55,370 nt of DNA from Bacteroidales bacterium (GTDB taxonomy: Bacteria > Bacteroidota > Bacteroidia > Bacteroidales > Lentimicrobiaceae): contig JADIZB010000043.1 of assembly GCA_016705005.1 (NCBI GenBank), forward strand, positions 1 to 55,370, in the 5' to 3' direction. A program made the position numbers and the translations under genes. Below the pieces are notes generated by a model. It worked only from the letters and a program-made list of their open reading frames with translations, was not told the DNA's origin and searched no databases. Each line of letters opens with the position of its first letter. Position 1 is the stretch's first letter. Shown here piece after piece: positions 9,481 through 19,572 of this stretch.

Positions 9481-10327
9481 ATGCCTGAATTGCTTTTGAA
9501 CCTGCGACACGAGCTACACCGTTTTCCGGAGTTATCGGGCAACGAAAAAGACTGCCGGCCGGATTGTGAAGTTTCTGAAGCCTCTCAGGCCGGATCTGAT
9601 CATTGAGAAGCTGGGTGGCCATGGTGTTCTTGCCGTTTTCAGCAGCGGACAGCCGGGACCTGAAATACTGTTCAGGGCAGATATGGATGCGTTGCCTGTT
9701 AATGAAACCACAAATGTTGAATACCGTTCGTTAAAGGCCGGTATTGCGCATAAATGTGGTCATGACGGACATGCAGCCATTCTGGCCGGGCTAGCCATTC
9801 ATATATCAGCAAACCGTCCATCGAAGGGTAAATACCTGTTGTTGTTCCAGCCTGCCGAGGAAACCGGTAATGGGGCAAAATCAGTGATATCTGATCCCTC
9901 TTTTTCAGGATTTAATCCGGATTATTGCTTTGCTCTTCATAATCTGCCGGGATATGCCCGCAATACCATCATCGTGCGCAATGGTACCTTTGCTGCTGCT
10001 TCCATGGGAATGATCATCCGGCTGAAAGGCCGGAGTTCGCATGCTTCCGAGCCCGAAAAGGGCCAAAGCCCCGCAGCGGCCATGGCCAGGCTGATGGCAA
10101 GCCTGCCAAAGCTCTCAGGCAGCGGCTCAGGTTTTGGCTATACCGACTTTGCTTTGCTGACACTGATATATGGTAGCCTTGGGACACCGGCATTTGGCAC
10201 CTCGCCGGGTGAAGCTGTGCTTATGGCTACATTAAGGGCTTACCTTGATTCAGATATGAAGGTCCTGATTGATAAGGCTTCCGGTATGGTGAGAGAAAAT
10301 GGCCGATTCATCACAACTTACCTGTGA
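9481..10327 (+). pseudogene. M20 family amidohydrolase, N-terminal and catalytic part (frameshifted)
   Basis: This belongs to the M20 metallopeptidase/amidohydrolase family (IAA-amino acid or N-acyl-amino acid hydrolase type). Translation probably starts at ATG 9481 (MPELLLNLRHELHRFPELSGNEK). It loses frame at about 9547-9551 in an A-rich run and continues in another frame (TAGRIVKFLKPL) to 10327. Visible family motifs are RADMDALPV, the metal-binding 'HKCGHDGHAAIL', and 'FQPAEETGNGAK'. A dimerisation-domain start follows (GRSSHASEPEKGQSP). Frame is lost again near 10291-10299, and the C-terminal part continues at 10299-10616. Both breaks are single-base shifts, so sequencing error or recent decay are equally possible. 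Repaired, the protein would be about 378 aa, normal for the family. Confidence 0.8.
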
Positions 10328-10616
10328 AATAAGCTTTACAGAAGAGTTTCCTGCCACAACAAACCATCCTGATGCCGTTGCGTATGTTGCCGGTGCTGCC
10401 CATGAGCTGGGCCTACCCATTGTTGAAGCCGGACTTCCGTTCAGATGGTCGGAAGATTTTGCCCATTTTGCACTGAAAAGCAAATCGGCGTTGTTTGGCA
10501 TCGGGGCAGGATTATCACACCTGCCGCTGCATGACCCGGATTATGATTTCCCTGATAAAATCATTGACGCAGGAGTTTCTATGTGGGTGGCACTGTTTCA
10601 AAAGTTTGCCTCCTGA
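10299..10616 (+). pseudogene. M20 family amidohydrolase, C-terminal fragment
   Basis: This is the third reading frame of the same broken gene. It holds the end of the lid domain (CEISFTEEFPATTNH) and the return to the catalytic domain. The characteristic 'WSEDFAHFA' block contributes a metal or active-site acid, and 'LPLHDPDYDFPDKII' a C-terminal His. The apparent ATG at 10299 is an internal artefact of the frameshift. Confidence 0.8.
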
Positions 10617-10993
10617 TGCGGTTTCCTTGGCAGTTTTGCATCGGGAACCCCTCCTCAGGCTTTCCTTCCTCCTCTTTAAATTGATTTTTTTTTCATATCA
10701 TGATACCGGAATGTCGGTATTTCAGAAGTTAATTTTATATTTGAAGTTGATTTCATGAGGGAAGGGATATGGCATTTTGTTGTTCCGTCACCCTTGAAAC
10801 AGCATTCATCCGGTCTTTTTATACCATAAGTTCCGGATGTTGTATGTTTAATCCAGGATTTGAGCGGATATTACCGGGATAATCCTGCAATTAATTTCAG
10901 TTCCGGGAAATTGACCGGAATTGTATAGTGGTTACCGGAAATGTGAATTAACAGTGCCTGGTTAGGTATTTCTCCAGGTAAATTCCTCAGGGG
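10617..10993. other. Intergenic region, AT-rich
   Basis: No gene is recognised here. There is a T-rich stretch at 10685-10697 and no clear terminator hairpin. The 3' end probably serves as leader of the glycosyltransferase gene; an AGGGG motif lies 4 bp before its ATG. Confidence 0.5.
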
Positions 10994-12226
10994 ATGAAAA
11001 TGATCATCAATACCGGTAACATCCGTGTCGGCGGGATGTTACAGGTGGCACTTTCCTTTATTCACGAGCTCAGGAATATTCCTGAACACGAATATCATGT
11101 ATTCCTGTCTCCAGAGGTTGAACGACAGGTCAGAAAGGATAAGTTCCCGCCAAACTTCCGGTTTTACTCATTTATCCGTTTTTCAGGCTATTCAGATCTG
11201 CTGATGCGTAAATGGATGAATTATAAGAAACTGAAGCGTCTGAAACTGCTTGAACGTGTTATTAATCCCGATGTTGTGTTCTCGGTATTCGGGCCGACAT
11301 ACTGGAAACCCAGGGCTCCGCATGTAGCCGGATTTGCCACTCCCCATTACGTTTATCCTGAATCCCCTTATTTCAGTGAGGTTCCCTTCAGCCACCGCAT
11401 TAAGCAGAGCCTCTTCGGAAAATTAAGATTGATGATGATGATCCGGAACATCGATTTCCTGATCGCTGAAACCGCTGAAGTTAAGGAACGGCTGATCAAT
11501 CATCTCAAAGTTGATGAACACAGGGTTTTTCATATATCGAATACGCTGAATGAAATCTATCACGAGCCGGAAAAGTGGACCTACAGGGCCAAACTGCCAC
11601 CCCGCGAACCGGGAGAGCTAAGGCTGGTGACCATCTCGGCCAATCATTTGTTTAAAAATCTTCGCATCATCAATGAAGTAATCAACCAGGTCAGGATACT
11701 CAGACCCGGACTTAAAATTAAATTTATCCTTACGATGCATCGTCGTGAGTTTAAAAACCTGGGGACAAACAGAAAATACGTTCATTTCACAAACCGGCTC
11801 AATGTGAATGAATGTCCCTATCTCTATTCACAGTGCGATTTTATGTTTCTTCCGACTTTGCTTGAATGTTTTTCTGCTTCCTACCCGGAAGCCATGAAGA
11901 TGGGATTGCCTATTCTGACGTCAGATCTGGCCTTCGCCCGTGGGGTTTGTCAGGATGCAGCCCTTTATTTCGATCCGGTGGATGCCCGCGACATTGCGAA
12001 AAAGATTGTTTTTCTTCATGAAAATCCTGAATTACAGGAGAATATGAGGAAGATAGGATATGAAAAACTGCCTGCATTCGGCAATTCGCGCGAAAGGGCC
12101 GAGAAATATGTACATGTGGCCAAACTCGCAGCAAAAAGTCCCGCAAGCCAGAAACGTGGACTGCACAGCGGGATTATTTTACCATCTTTAACGATGCCTT
12201 CTGCCCCCGCGAATCCATTAGCCTGA
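10994..12226 (+). CDS. Glycosyltransferase, GT4-like (GT-B fold)
   Basis: The product (410 aa) has two Rossmann-like halves. The N-terminal half begins with a glycine-containing loop (NTGNIRVGGMLQVALSF). The C-terminal half holds the GT4 donor-site signature: 'FMFLPTLLECFSASYPEAMKMGLPILTSD' at about 285-315, which is the E-x7-E type motif, followed by 'ALYFDPVDARDIAKKI'. It probably transfers a sugar from a nucleotide donor during surface polysaccharide or glycoprotein assembly. The acceptor is unknown. An AGGGG sequence precedes the ATG. The last ~18 residues (from HSGIILPSL) are read from DNA that is antisense to the 3' end of the convergent nuclease gene. The tail may be an extension through a lost stop codon. 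Confidence 0.8.
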   Translation: MKMIINTGNIRVGGMLQVALSFIHELRNIPEHEYHVFLSPEVERQVRKDKFPPNFRFYSFIRFSGYSDLLMRKWMNYKKLKRLKLLERVINPDVVFSVFGPTYWKPRAPHVAGFATPHYVYPESPYFSEVPFSHRIKQSLFGKLRLMMMIRNIDFLIAETAEVKERLINHLKVDEHRVFHISNTLNEIYHEPEKWTYRAKLPPREPGELRLVTISANHLFKNLRIINEVINQVRILRPGLKIKFILTMHRREFKNLGTNRKYVHFTNRLNVNECPYLYSQCDFMFLPTLLECFSASYPEAMKMGLPILTSDLAFARGVCQDAALYFDPVDARDIAKKIVFLHENPELQENMRKIGYEKLPAFGNSRERAEKYVHVAKLAAKSPASQKRGLHSGIILPSLTMPSAPANPLA

Positions 12227-13451
12227 GGATGTAAATACCCTTGTTCAGCCTGCTGATATCGAACCTGATTTCATTTCTTCCCCTGACAAGCCGGTGACTT
12301 TCCGACCTGATTACCTGTCCTGTAATTGAAATCACCGATAAATCTGCATCTGTTTCTTCACTGCTTGTTACCTGAAGGCAAGCAAGGCCGGGTTCATAAA
12401 TCGTGATACCTGCATTTCTGAAAACGGATGGATCGTGAATGCTTCCGGGTCCTCCGGAAATCAGCCGGAGGTCAAGCCTTACAGGCAGGTGGTCAGAATT
12501 GTTGTACAGGGCATTCAGGACATTGGCCGGGACAGATGTGTTTGCCGGAAAATCGGTAATTGACTTGTTGAAGTGTTTGCCATCCTGCCCAACGGCATGA
12601 TACGAATTATTTATATACTTCAGGCCCATAGTGCCATTGATCAGCTGGGCTGAAGCAAGGATGTGGTCGAAGCGGTCATCCATTCCTCCCGAGGACTGGC
12701 ATCCTGCAGTAGTGGTGGTGACCGACTGGGTATGCCAGGAGGCAAAGGAGCTGTTACCCGACCAGTTGCCTGATTTACTTACGGGATCAAAAAACCTGAA
12801 TCCCTGCGCCGAAAGGTTTGTCAGGTTCTGGTAACAGATCTCCGACGATGAATAGGTGTTCAGATCACCCATAAACAGGAAATTTCCCGGTTCCTTGTTG
12901 TTTATCAGGTAATTGATCGCATTGTAGGTCATGTCGGCCCTGTCATCCTCATCATCTGCATAACTGCCGGCTTTCAGGTGGGCCACCAGGCAATGGAGGA
13001 AAACAGTATCACCACGGCTGAGGTCAGGCGTCTGGCAGTAAAGCGTATACAGGTCAATATCTCTCACGAAATATTGAACCACCTCATGCGATTTAAGCAC
13101 CAGCTTTTCTGAATTGTAATATAGCATGTTCACAATGTCGGATCCTGCTACATTGGAGATGGTACCCCTGGCATACCAGGTTCTGCCACCGGTGTTCATC
13201 ACGCTGTTGAGTATCCTGTTGTGATAAAATTCATAGCTGCTGATCTCGTTCACAGTCAGAATGTCGGGTAACTCATAATCCATGATGGTCTTGATCCAGC
13301 CATCCTTGTTTTCGTGATTGTTGTTTCCGGTGGTGCAATAGGTTGTGTAGTTGCCGTAATTGAGCAGGTTATAATGAAGTACCTTCAGTGAATCCTGAGA
13401 ATGGGCCGACACAGCTGCGGTAAATACAATAAACATCAATAGTTTCTTCAT
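12174..13451 (-). CDS. Secreted endonuclease/exonuclease/phosphatase-fold protein with type A T9SS tail
   Basis: The product is 425 aa from ATG 13451 (MKKLLMFIVFTAAVSAHSQ), chosen over an upstream ATG at 13460 because it gives a clean signal peptide. The EEP fold is shown by an N-terminal 'LKVLHYNLLNYG' strand, 'PDILTVNEI' (metal-binding Glu), 'GNFLFMGDLNTY' (Asp/Asn), 'DDRFDHILAS' and a final 'NNSDHLPV' (Asp-His pair). All key positions are present. Residues from about 345 onward form a type A sorting domain ending 'NEIRFDISRLNKGIYILRL...KMVK'. It is therefore secreted by the type IX system, probably as an extracellular nuclease or phosphoesterase. The gene overlaps the 3' end of the glycosyltransferase by 53 bp. 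Confidence 0.87.
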   Translation of the reverse strand: MKKLLMFIVFTAAVSAHSQDSLKVLHYNLLNYGNYTTYCTTGNNNHENKDGWIKTIMDYELPDILTVNEISSYEFYHNRILNSVMNTGGRTWYARGTISNVAGSDIVNMLYYNSEKLVLKSHEVVQYFVRDIDLYTLYCQTPDLSRGDTVFLHCLVAHLKAGSYADDEDDRADMTYNAINYLINNKEPGNFLFMGDLNTYSSSEICYQNLTNLSAQGFRFFDPVSKSGNWSGNSSFASWHTQSVTTTTAGCQSSGGMDDRFDHILASAQLINGTMGLKYINNSYHAVGQDGKHFNKSITDFPANTSVPANVLNALYNNSDHLPVRLDLRLISGGPGSIHDPSVFRNAGITIYEPGLACLQVTSSEETDADLSVISITGQVIRSESHRLVRGRNEIRFDISRLNKGIYILRLMDSRGQKASLKMVK

Positions 13452-13495
13452 CAGGCACATGATGACTATCGGATTTGATTAAAATGGTATTGATA

Positions 13496-13503
13496 CAAAT
13501 TTA
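13496..13503 (-). promoter_or_regulatory. Candidate -7 element for the secreted nuclease gene
   Basis: TAAATTTG on the minus strand matches TAnnTTTG and lies about 45 bp upstream of the ATG at 13451. The 7-bp array at 13523-13585 occupies the place where a -33 element would sit. Confidence 0.35.
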
Positions 13504-13522
13504 AGCAATGAAAGGGTAAAAT

Positions 13523-13585
13523 TCTAATTTCTAATGTCTAATGTCTAATTTCTAATGTCTGATGTCAAATGATTGATTTCTGATG
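13523..13585. repeat. Nine-unit 7-bp tandem array
   Basis: Consecutive heptamers read TCTAATT, TCTAATG, TCTAATG, TCTAATT, TCTAATG, TCTGATG, TCAAATG, ATTGATT, TCTGATG. The array lies between two minus-strand genes, directly upstream of the nuclease promoter box. Confidence 0.85.
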
Positions 13586-13635
13586 GTTGAATTGTTTATC
13601 CCTTTGGCTGTATGGCAAACAGAATGCGGCATGAA

Positions 13636-14782
13636 CTATAGCTTGCCGTACTGACCGGCAATTCCATCCGAATTGTTGAACATGAATTTTCTGACATCTT
13701 CAAGGGTGTTCACTTTTTCGTGCCAGTCGGGATCGGGGAAAGTTCTTCAAAGCCTGCTCAATGTTGGTTTCGTTGACAAAGTCGCTAATCACTGTGCACC
13801 CTTCCAGATTGTTCAGGGGCTCCAGAAAAATATAGCCGTCGAACAACTGTTCCAGTGTAAAGTCAGTGTAGCCCATGGCGTTTAGACTTCTGTCGGGAAG
13901 CTTCCCGACGGGTGAATGCATCAGATCAAAACCTGCGGGTTTATTGTCATTAAAAACCATTAATTTCTCTATGGCCCCTTCACAGGGAGAAATTGGAAAA
14001 TACCGGTCGACTTCCTTCATGGTGAATGCCTGGTGCAGTATGATGCTGAAGACCTTTCCGGGATATTTCCTGAACAGCCGGTTTCCCAGCCAGTCATGGT
14101 CAAAATCATAGAAATTGTCGCCGTTGTATTTATAAAATGCAGAGCCATACCTTGAGTAGGCATGCGGCGTACCCACCAGGGCCAGGATTTTTTCATTTTT
14201 CAGGATAACCTCCCTTTCAATCATCTCAGCCCTGAATTTATCGATGGTCCCCATCGGGAAGACCTGGTTCATGGACTCAGGATTTCTGGTGCCGGTAAAC
14301 TTCTCCCAGTGAAAGATGTAGCTTAAATTGATGATCCTGAATTTCCTTGCTGTTTCAGGCAGCGACCGGTTGAGCTGCCAGGCGGCTTTATAAACATCAA
14401 GATACTCCTGAAAGCCCCAGGTTACATTGTAGGTAAACATGATTTCCCTGGCAAGCTGCTCGTTGTAGTTTTCCGAGGTAACCAGAGCATCCAGCTTATC
14501 CTGAACTTCAAAGGCACCGAACTCCATCCCGATATTGTAAATACCGTTTTTATAAAGCTCAGGCACCATGGATTGGACAAACAGCAGGTTTTCCTTCACC
14601 ATATGGTGTTCACCCAGGAACACAACATCGTAGTTCCTGAATTTTTCAATCACATAAGTTTGAGGGTCCGGGGCCGATTTTCTGATGTAATCAATCATGC
14701 CGGAGGTAACTTCCTGCGCAGTAAGGCTGAGGTGAAACATCAGCATGAAAAGGAGAAGACGGATTCCGGAAAGGGTTTTCAT
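13636..14782 (-). CDS. ChaN / erythromycin-esterase-like (Tiki-fold) secreted protein, 3' frameshift
   Basis: The ATG at 14782 gives a signal peptide (MKTLSGIRLLLFMLMFHLSLTAQ); the frame is open upstream to 14848. The sequence 'YDVVFLGEHHMVKENLLFV' near the N-terminus and the later 'GMEFGAFE' and 'LALVGTPHAYSR' blocks carry the paired His/Glu positions seen in the ChaN, erythromycin esterase and TraB/Tiki superfamily. The substrate is unknown. The straightforward frame stops at 13700 with an odd Arg/Lys tail. Removing one base from the TTT run at about 13739 instead gives a plausible tail (FPDPDWHEKVNTLEDV...) ending at 13636, for 381 aa. The gene lies about 104 bp downstream of the TPR operon, on the same strand, and could be part of it. 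Confidence 0.7.
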
Positions 14783-14886
14783 AGAGGTTCGGCTATCTTG
14801 GTTTGGCAGGCTAAGGTAAAGGAAGTTGAACAATAAAATCATCCGCATTGAATCCTGACTACCGTATTCCTTGCAGCAAATGTGCT

Positions 14887-16935
14887 TTATTTATTCGTCT
14901 GATTGGTTTTCCATTCCTGGTATTTTTGAAAGATAGGGCTCTTCTTCAGGTGTAACCCACCCTCAATTTTATTCTTTACTCCTAACATTCCAGGGTCAAA
15001 CTCATATTCAAGGATTTCACCTTCTTTCATCACGACACCTCTCCTGTTTCTACATTTATAAATGAAGCTTAATGCTATTGCATTTTTCTTGCTGCCTATT
15101 TCCCAATCCTGATAGCAAAGTACGATATATTTACCATTAAGTCCTTTATTAAAGGCTTTGTAACCTTTAACTACTTCAAAAGTAAAAATATGTGGAAAAC
15201 TGATTGAATCGATAACTTGCATCTGTTCTTTCATTCTAGTGGTATATGGATGATCTGGGCCAAAAATATCCATTCTGATTTTTAAAGCTTTTTCATAGTA
15301 TTTCATTGCATTCTGATAATCTTCGATATAGTTGTATACATCTCCGATATTGGAACAATAAATTGCATTTCCGGGGTGTTTTGGGCCAAATATCTTTTCA
15401 TGTATATCTGCTGCTTGATTGACATACTGCAATGCTTTTGAATATTGTCCCTCATACGCTAGCACAGTTCCAATACCATTGTAGATTTTAGCTATATGGC
15501 GATCATCTTTAGTTAAAACTTTCAATTGAATCTCCAATGCTTTAGTGAAGCTGTCCATTGCATTTGGCAAATCACAATTTTGACAATACACATTTCCAAT
15601 ATTACAAAGTATTGATGCCACATTATTATGATCTTTACCAAGAATTAATTTATAAATTTCAAGCGCCTTATTCATATATTCCAATGAAATATCATAATCA
15701 AGTACTCTTTGGTGCACGATTCCAATATTGTTATATGAAGTTGCGATCAGGATATGCTCGTTTCCAAGAATACTCTCTTGAATGGCAATAGATTGCAAAT
15801 GGTACTTCAATGCTTCAGAATAGTCGCCTACAATTTCCTTTATAGAACCTATGTTGTTAAGATAAGCTGAAACTTCTTCATTTTTCTCACCATATGTTAC
15901 TATAGAAATATCTAAACATCGGTTTGTAAGGAGTAGTGCTTCATCATAGGAGCCAAGGAAATCTCTGATAAAATCAGCATAATCTCCAATATACTCCAGA
16001 TTTAAAGTATCCATCTCCATCCTCTTCTTCAGGTAAAAAGCCGCCGAATCATTCTGATATTTTGCAGCAAAACCATCGGCCATATTCTTTAGTTGCCGGG
16101 CAGCCTGCTCCAGTAAAAGAGAATCCTGTTTTAATTCAACTTTCTTTTGTTCCATGTCCCGCTTGATGGAACCCGGGTCATTCATAATTTTGTCCCACAA
16201 ACCGGCCGATAGCTGGTTTCTGGCAATGGTTACCACTTCGCCTCCTTTACCCTCTTTCAGAAGGTTAACAATCACCGCCTGCACCGAATCAATGGTCTGG
16301 AAATCAATTTTCGACAAGCGTTGGGCTTCCTGCCTGATCAGATCATCGGAACTATAATAGGAATCTTTAAACTTCTGCAGTTCTTCTTCCATACGGGTAA
16401 GCTTTGCCGTCAGATCCGTGATATTTTCACTAAGCTGTTGCAATTTGTTCACTTCTGCCTGCAGTTTCAATATCTCTGATTCCCTGTCAGCAATTTCCTG
16501 TTCCTTCTCCAGGCGGATCTTTTGTTCAATCCGGCGGCGCTCGGCAAAAAGCTGATCATTACTGGCCAGTATAAGGGTCACTCCGGAAGCGGGGTTAATG
16601 GCAAACTTCCGGCTTAAGAACTCTTCCCGTGAAGGCACTACCGGTTCATATCCCGCCCGGCTGACATCCTCCAAAGTGAAAATATTTCCTCCCTCTGCCT
16701 TAACAGGCAAGATGAATTTTCCATCCGCTGTGCTGCGCACCTCGTTAAGCCCTTTAGACTTGATACGCACATCAGCAACCGGTGCGCCCTTTTTACCCTG
16801 CTCATAACTGATGGTGCGGACTTCACCTGGTTGGTTAATGGTTTGGGCGGCTATGTCTAACGACATGATTCCAAAAAGAAAAGAAATATATGTTTCATAG
16901 CTTTGAATGATTAACGATATGAGATTATTTTTCAT
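14887..16935 (-). CDS. Kinesin-light-chain-type TPR protein with coiled coil (copy 1, intact)
   Basis: From ATG 16935 the product is 682 aa; its start overlaps the stop of the gene before it by 11 bp, which suggests translational coupling. A hydrophobic leader ending IAAQ is followed by a carboxypeptidase-regulatory-like beta domain (about 35-115, with GAPVADVRIKSKG). Next is a long charged coiled coil (about 120-200), a conserved helical segment ('GKGGEVVTIARNQLSA...'), and at least six 42-residue TPRs of the NNIG...A..Y...AL.I kind. A unique C-terminal beta-rich domain ('YIVLCYQDWEIG') closes the protein. It is the last gene of the TIR/RyR operon and is probably a periplasmic or surface scaffold that binds a partner through its TPRs. 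It shares an ~840-bp near-identical 5' block with its neighbour. Confidence 0.8.
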   Translation of the reverse strand: MKNNLISLIIQSYETYISFLFGIMSLDIAAQTINQPGEVRTISYEQGKKGAPVADVRIKSKGLNEVRSTADGKFILPVKAEGGNIFTLEDVSRAGYEPVVPSREEFLSRKFAINPASGVTLILASNDQLFAERRRIEQKIRLEKEQEIADRESEILKLQAEVNKLQQLSENITDLTAKLTRMEEELQKFKDSYYSSDDLIRQEAQRLSKIDFQTIDSVQAVIVNLLKEGKGGEVVTIARNQLSAGLWDKIMNDPGSIKRDMEQKKVELKQDSLLLEQAARQLKNMADGFAAKYQNDSAAFYLKKRMEMDTLNLEYIGDYADFIRDFLGSYDEALLLTNRCLDISIVTYGEKNEEVSAYLNNIGSIKEIVGDYSEALKYHLQSIAIQESILGNEHILIATSYNNIGIVHQRVLDYDISLEYMNKALEIYKLILGKDHNNVASILCNIGNVYCQNCDLPNAMDSFTKALEIQLKVLTKDDRHIAKIYNGIGTVLAYEGQYSKALQYVNQAADIHEKIFGPKHPGNAIYCSNIGDVYNYIEDYQNAMKYYEKALKIRMDIFGPDHPYTTRMKEQMQVIDSISFPHIFTFEVVKGYKAFNKGLNGKYIVLCYQDWEIGSKKNAIALSFIYKCRNRRGVVMKEGEILEYEFDPGMLGVKNKIEGGLHLKKSPIFQKYQEWKTNQTNK
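16005..16846 (-). repeat. ~840-bp near-identical direct repeat, copy A (partner 18673-19507)
   Basis: The DNA encoding the N-terminal domain, coiled coil and helical block is almost the same in both TPR genes. Similarity stops abruptly at the TPR region on one side and at the signal peptide on the other. Scattered substitutions and the two 1-bp deletions separate the copies. The signal peptides and TPR tracts themselves are unrelated or far diverged. Confidence 0.85.
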
Positions 16936-18949
16936 TTTTTTCTTTCCACGCATTATACAATTGAAGGATACGGGATTCCTCATCAGGTGTTACAGCTTCA
17001 ATATCAATATTTACTCCCGGAATATTTGGTTTGTATTGATGTTTTATTATTGATTCACCTTCAAGTAGAATTAAGTTCGCTTGTTCACTTTCGAGTAATT
17101 GGGCGATTGAAATAAGGTTTTCTTTGTTGCCAAATTCCCATGTATTAAAACGGAGGATGATGCTGATGCTACTAATTCCTTGCTTACTGGCTTGAATACT
17201 ATCTGATATTATTAACCTGTAAATATGAGGTTTCATTGACAGATTAATCATTTTCATTAAATTTTGTGTATCCATTGTTGACTTGTTTTCATTCCCAAGT
17301 TTTTCTTCTCTTATTTTGTTTGCCTTTATGGCGTATTCCAAAGCCTCAGAATAGTGACCTTGACGAAATAGAATATCTGCGATATTATGGTAAGCTATTG
17401 CTAGCTTTGGATGTTCATCGCCTACTACCTTTTTTAAGATTTCATGTGCCTCATAAAAATTTTCAAGTGCTTTAGGGTAATTTTTAAGCGCGCGATATGC
17501 CATGCCGATACTATTATACAATATCGCTGTCATAATACCATCGTCACTTAAAGCTTTTTTCTGGATTGCCATAGCTTTTGTGAAATAATCAAGGGCTTTG
17601 GCATTGTCACCCTGAGTTAAACATATTCTTCCGATATTATTATATAAAGTGGCAACCAATGGATGTTCCGAGCCCAACAATTTTAGTTGGATGGCTAAGG
17701 CACGATTATAGAATTCCATAGCATTCTGATAATCTCCCTGGTTTGCATAAATAAGTCCAATATTATTCATGGTTGTTGCAACATAATTATTCTCTTCTCC
17801 TGTTATCTTTTTTCTGATTTCCAAAGATTTCAGATAATATTCTTTCGCTAATAGATAGTTTTCCTGATTGTAATAACAACTTCCAATATTGTTGTAGGTG
17901 CCGGCTACATCAATGTTTTCTTGTCCAAAAGCTTTATTCCTGATATTCAATGCCTTCATGTAATATTCCATCGCTATCTCATATTCTCCCAGATCCTCAT
18001 ATAGTGAACCTATGTTGTTGTATGAATAAGCAACTATAGGGTGATTTTGTCCGAATACTTTTTCCCAGATGGCTAAAGATTTGTTATAAAAGGTCAAAGC
18101 AATATCAAAATCGGAGTTACTATAATACGCTTGTCCGATATTGTTTAGTGTTGTTGCTAACTCAGGATGATCATTGCCAAAGGCTTTTTCTTGTATGGAT
18201 AAAGCTTTCCTGTAATATTCCAAAGCTTTATCAAAATTTCCGGTCTCAGAGTAAATGAATCCAATGCTGTTATATGATAATGCTACGTCGGGGTGATTTT
18301 CTCCTGATATTTTTTTAAAGATTCTGAAAGCATGTTCACAGTATTCCAGAGCTTTTTGGTAATTTCCCAGATCGCAATACAAAACTCCAATGTTGTCAAG
18401 CGTAGTTGCAACATCCTCATGCTTGTATCCCAGAACTTTTTCTCTTATCCTCAACGCCGATAAATAATTATCCAAAGATGTACTAATATCACCTTTGTCG
18501 TGGTAAACAACTCCGATAGCATTATAGTTATCAGCAACTTCATTACTTTCTTCACCATATTTAACTTTACAAAATTCTATTATATGACCATATAGCAATA
18601 TTGATTCATCGTATGACACTAGATATTCCCTAATAAAGTCAGCATATTCGCTTAAATAGGCGTAATTTAAAGTATCCATCTCCATCCTCTTCTTCAGATA
18701 AAAAGCCGACGAGTCATTCTGATATTTTGCAGCAAAGCCATCGGCCATATTCTTTAGTTGCCGGGCAGCCTGCTCTAGTAAAAGAGTATCCTGTTTTAGT
18801 TCAACCTTCTTTTGTTCCATGTCCCGCTTGATGGCACCCGGATCTTTCATAATCCTGTTCCATAACTCGGCCGATAACTGGTTTCTGGCAATGGTAACCA
18901 CTTCGCCTCCTTTGCCTTCTTTCAGCAGGTTTACAATCACCGCCTGCAC
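16925..18949 (-). pseudogene. Kinesin-light-chain-type TPR protein (copy 2), main C-terminal part
   Basis: This frame (674 codons) begins inside a gene that really starts at 19564. Two single-base deletions relative to copy 1 break it: one near 19208-19213 (AGCTTTCGCC against AGCTTTTTGCC) and one near 18961-18966 (one C of a CC pair lost). The fragment contains the helical 'GKGGEVVTIARNQLSA' block and then about eleven tandem TPRs of 42 residues ('YNNIG..Y...G.Y..AL.YY.KAL.I..K..G..HP.VA'). It ends in a beta-rich domain resembling that of copy 1 ('SIILRFNTWEFGNKENLIS'). If the deletions are sequencing errors, the protein would be about 880 aa and intact. Confidence 0.75.
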
Positions 18950-19507
18950 CGAATCAATGGTCTGAAATCAATTTTGATAAGCGTTCAGCTTCCTGCCTGA
19001 TCAGATCATCGGAACTGTAATAGGAGTCCTTAAACTTCTGCAGTTCTTCCTCCAAACGGGTAAGCTTTGCCTTCAGATCCGTGATATTATCACTTTCCTG
19101 CTGGAATTTGTCTACTTCTGCCTGAAGTTTCGAAATTTCTGATTCCCTGTCTGCAATTTCCTGTTCCTTCTCCTGGCGGATCTTTTGTTCAATCCGGCGG
19201 CGCTCGGCGAAAGCTGATCATTGCCGGCCAGTATAAGAGTCACTCCGGCTGCGGGGTTAATGGCAAACTTCCGGCTTAAGAACTCTTCCCGTGAAGGCGA
19301 TACCGGTTCATATCCTGCCCGGCTGACATCCTCGAAAGTGAAAATATTCCCTCCATCCGGCTTAACAGGCAGTGTAAATTTTCCATCCGCTGTGCTGCGT
19401 ACCTCGGTAAGCCCTTTTGATTTAATGCGCACATCAGCAACCGGTGCGCCCTTTTTACCCTGCTCATAACTGATGGTGCGGACTTCACCGGGTTGGTTGA
19501 TGGTTTG
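18673..19507 (-). repeat. ~840-bp near-identical direct repeat, copy B (partner 16005-16846)
   Basis: This is the second copy of the block shared by the two TPR genes. It carries the two single-base deletions that break this gene, at about 18963 and 19211. Confidence 0.85.
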
Positions 19508-19564
19508 GGCATTTATAACCGATATCATCCATAGGAATGGGATACATAGAAACAGGCTTTTCAT
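19112..19564 (-). pseudogene. TPR protein copy 2, N-terminal part
   Basis: This begins with a clear signal peptide (MKSLFLCIPFLWMISVINAQ), followed by the same carboxypeptidase-regulatory-like domain as copy 1 (residues 25-110). Frame is lost at about residue 118, just before the coiled coil; the remaining residues to the stop at 19112 are nonsense. The coiled coil is still readable in the third frame between 18966 and 19207 (KLQAEVDKFQQESDNITDL). The start lies 8 bp after the TIR gene's stop codon. Confidence 0.75.
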
Positions 19565-19572
19565 AAAATTGC

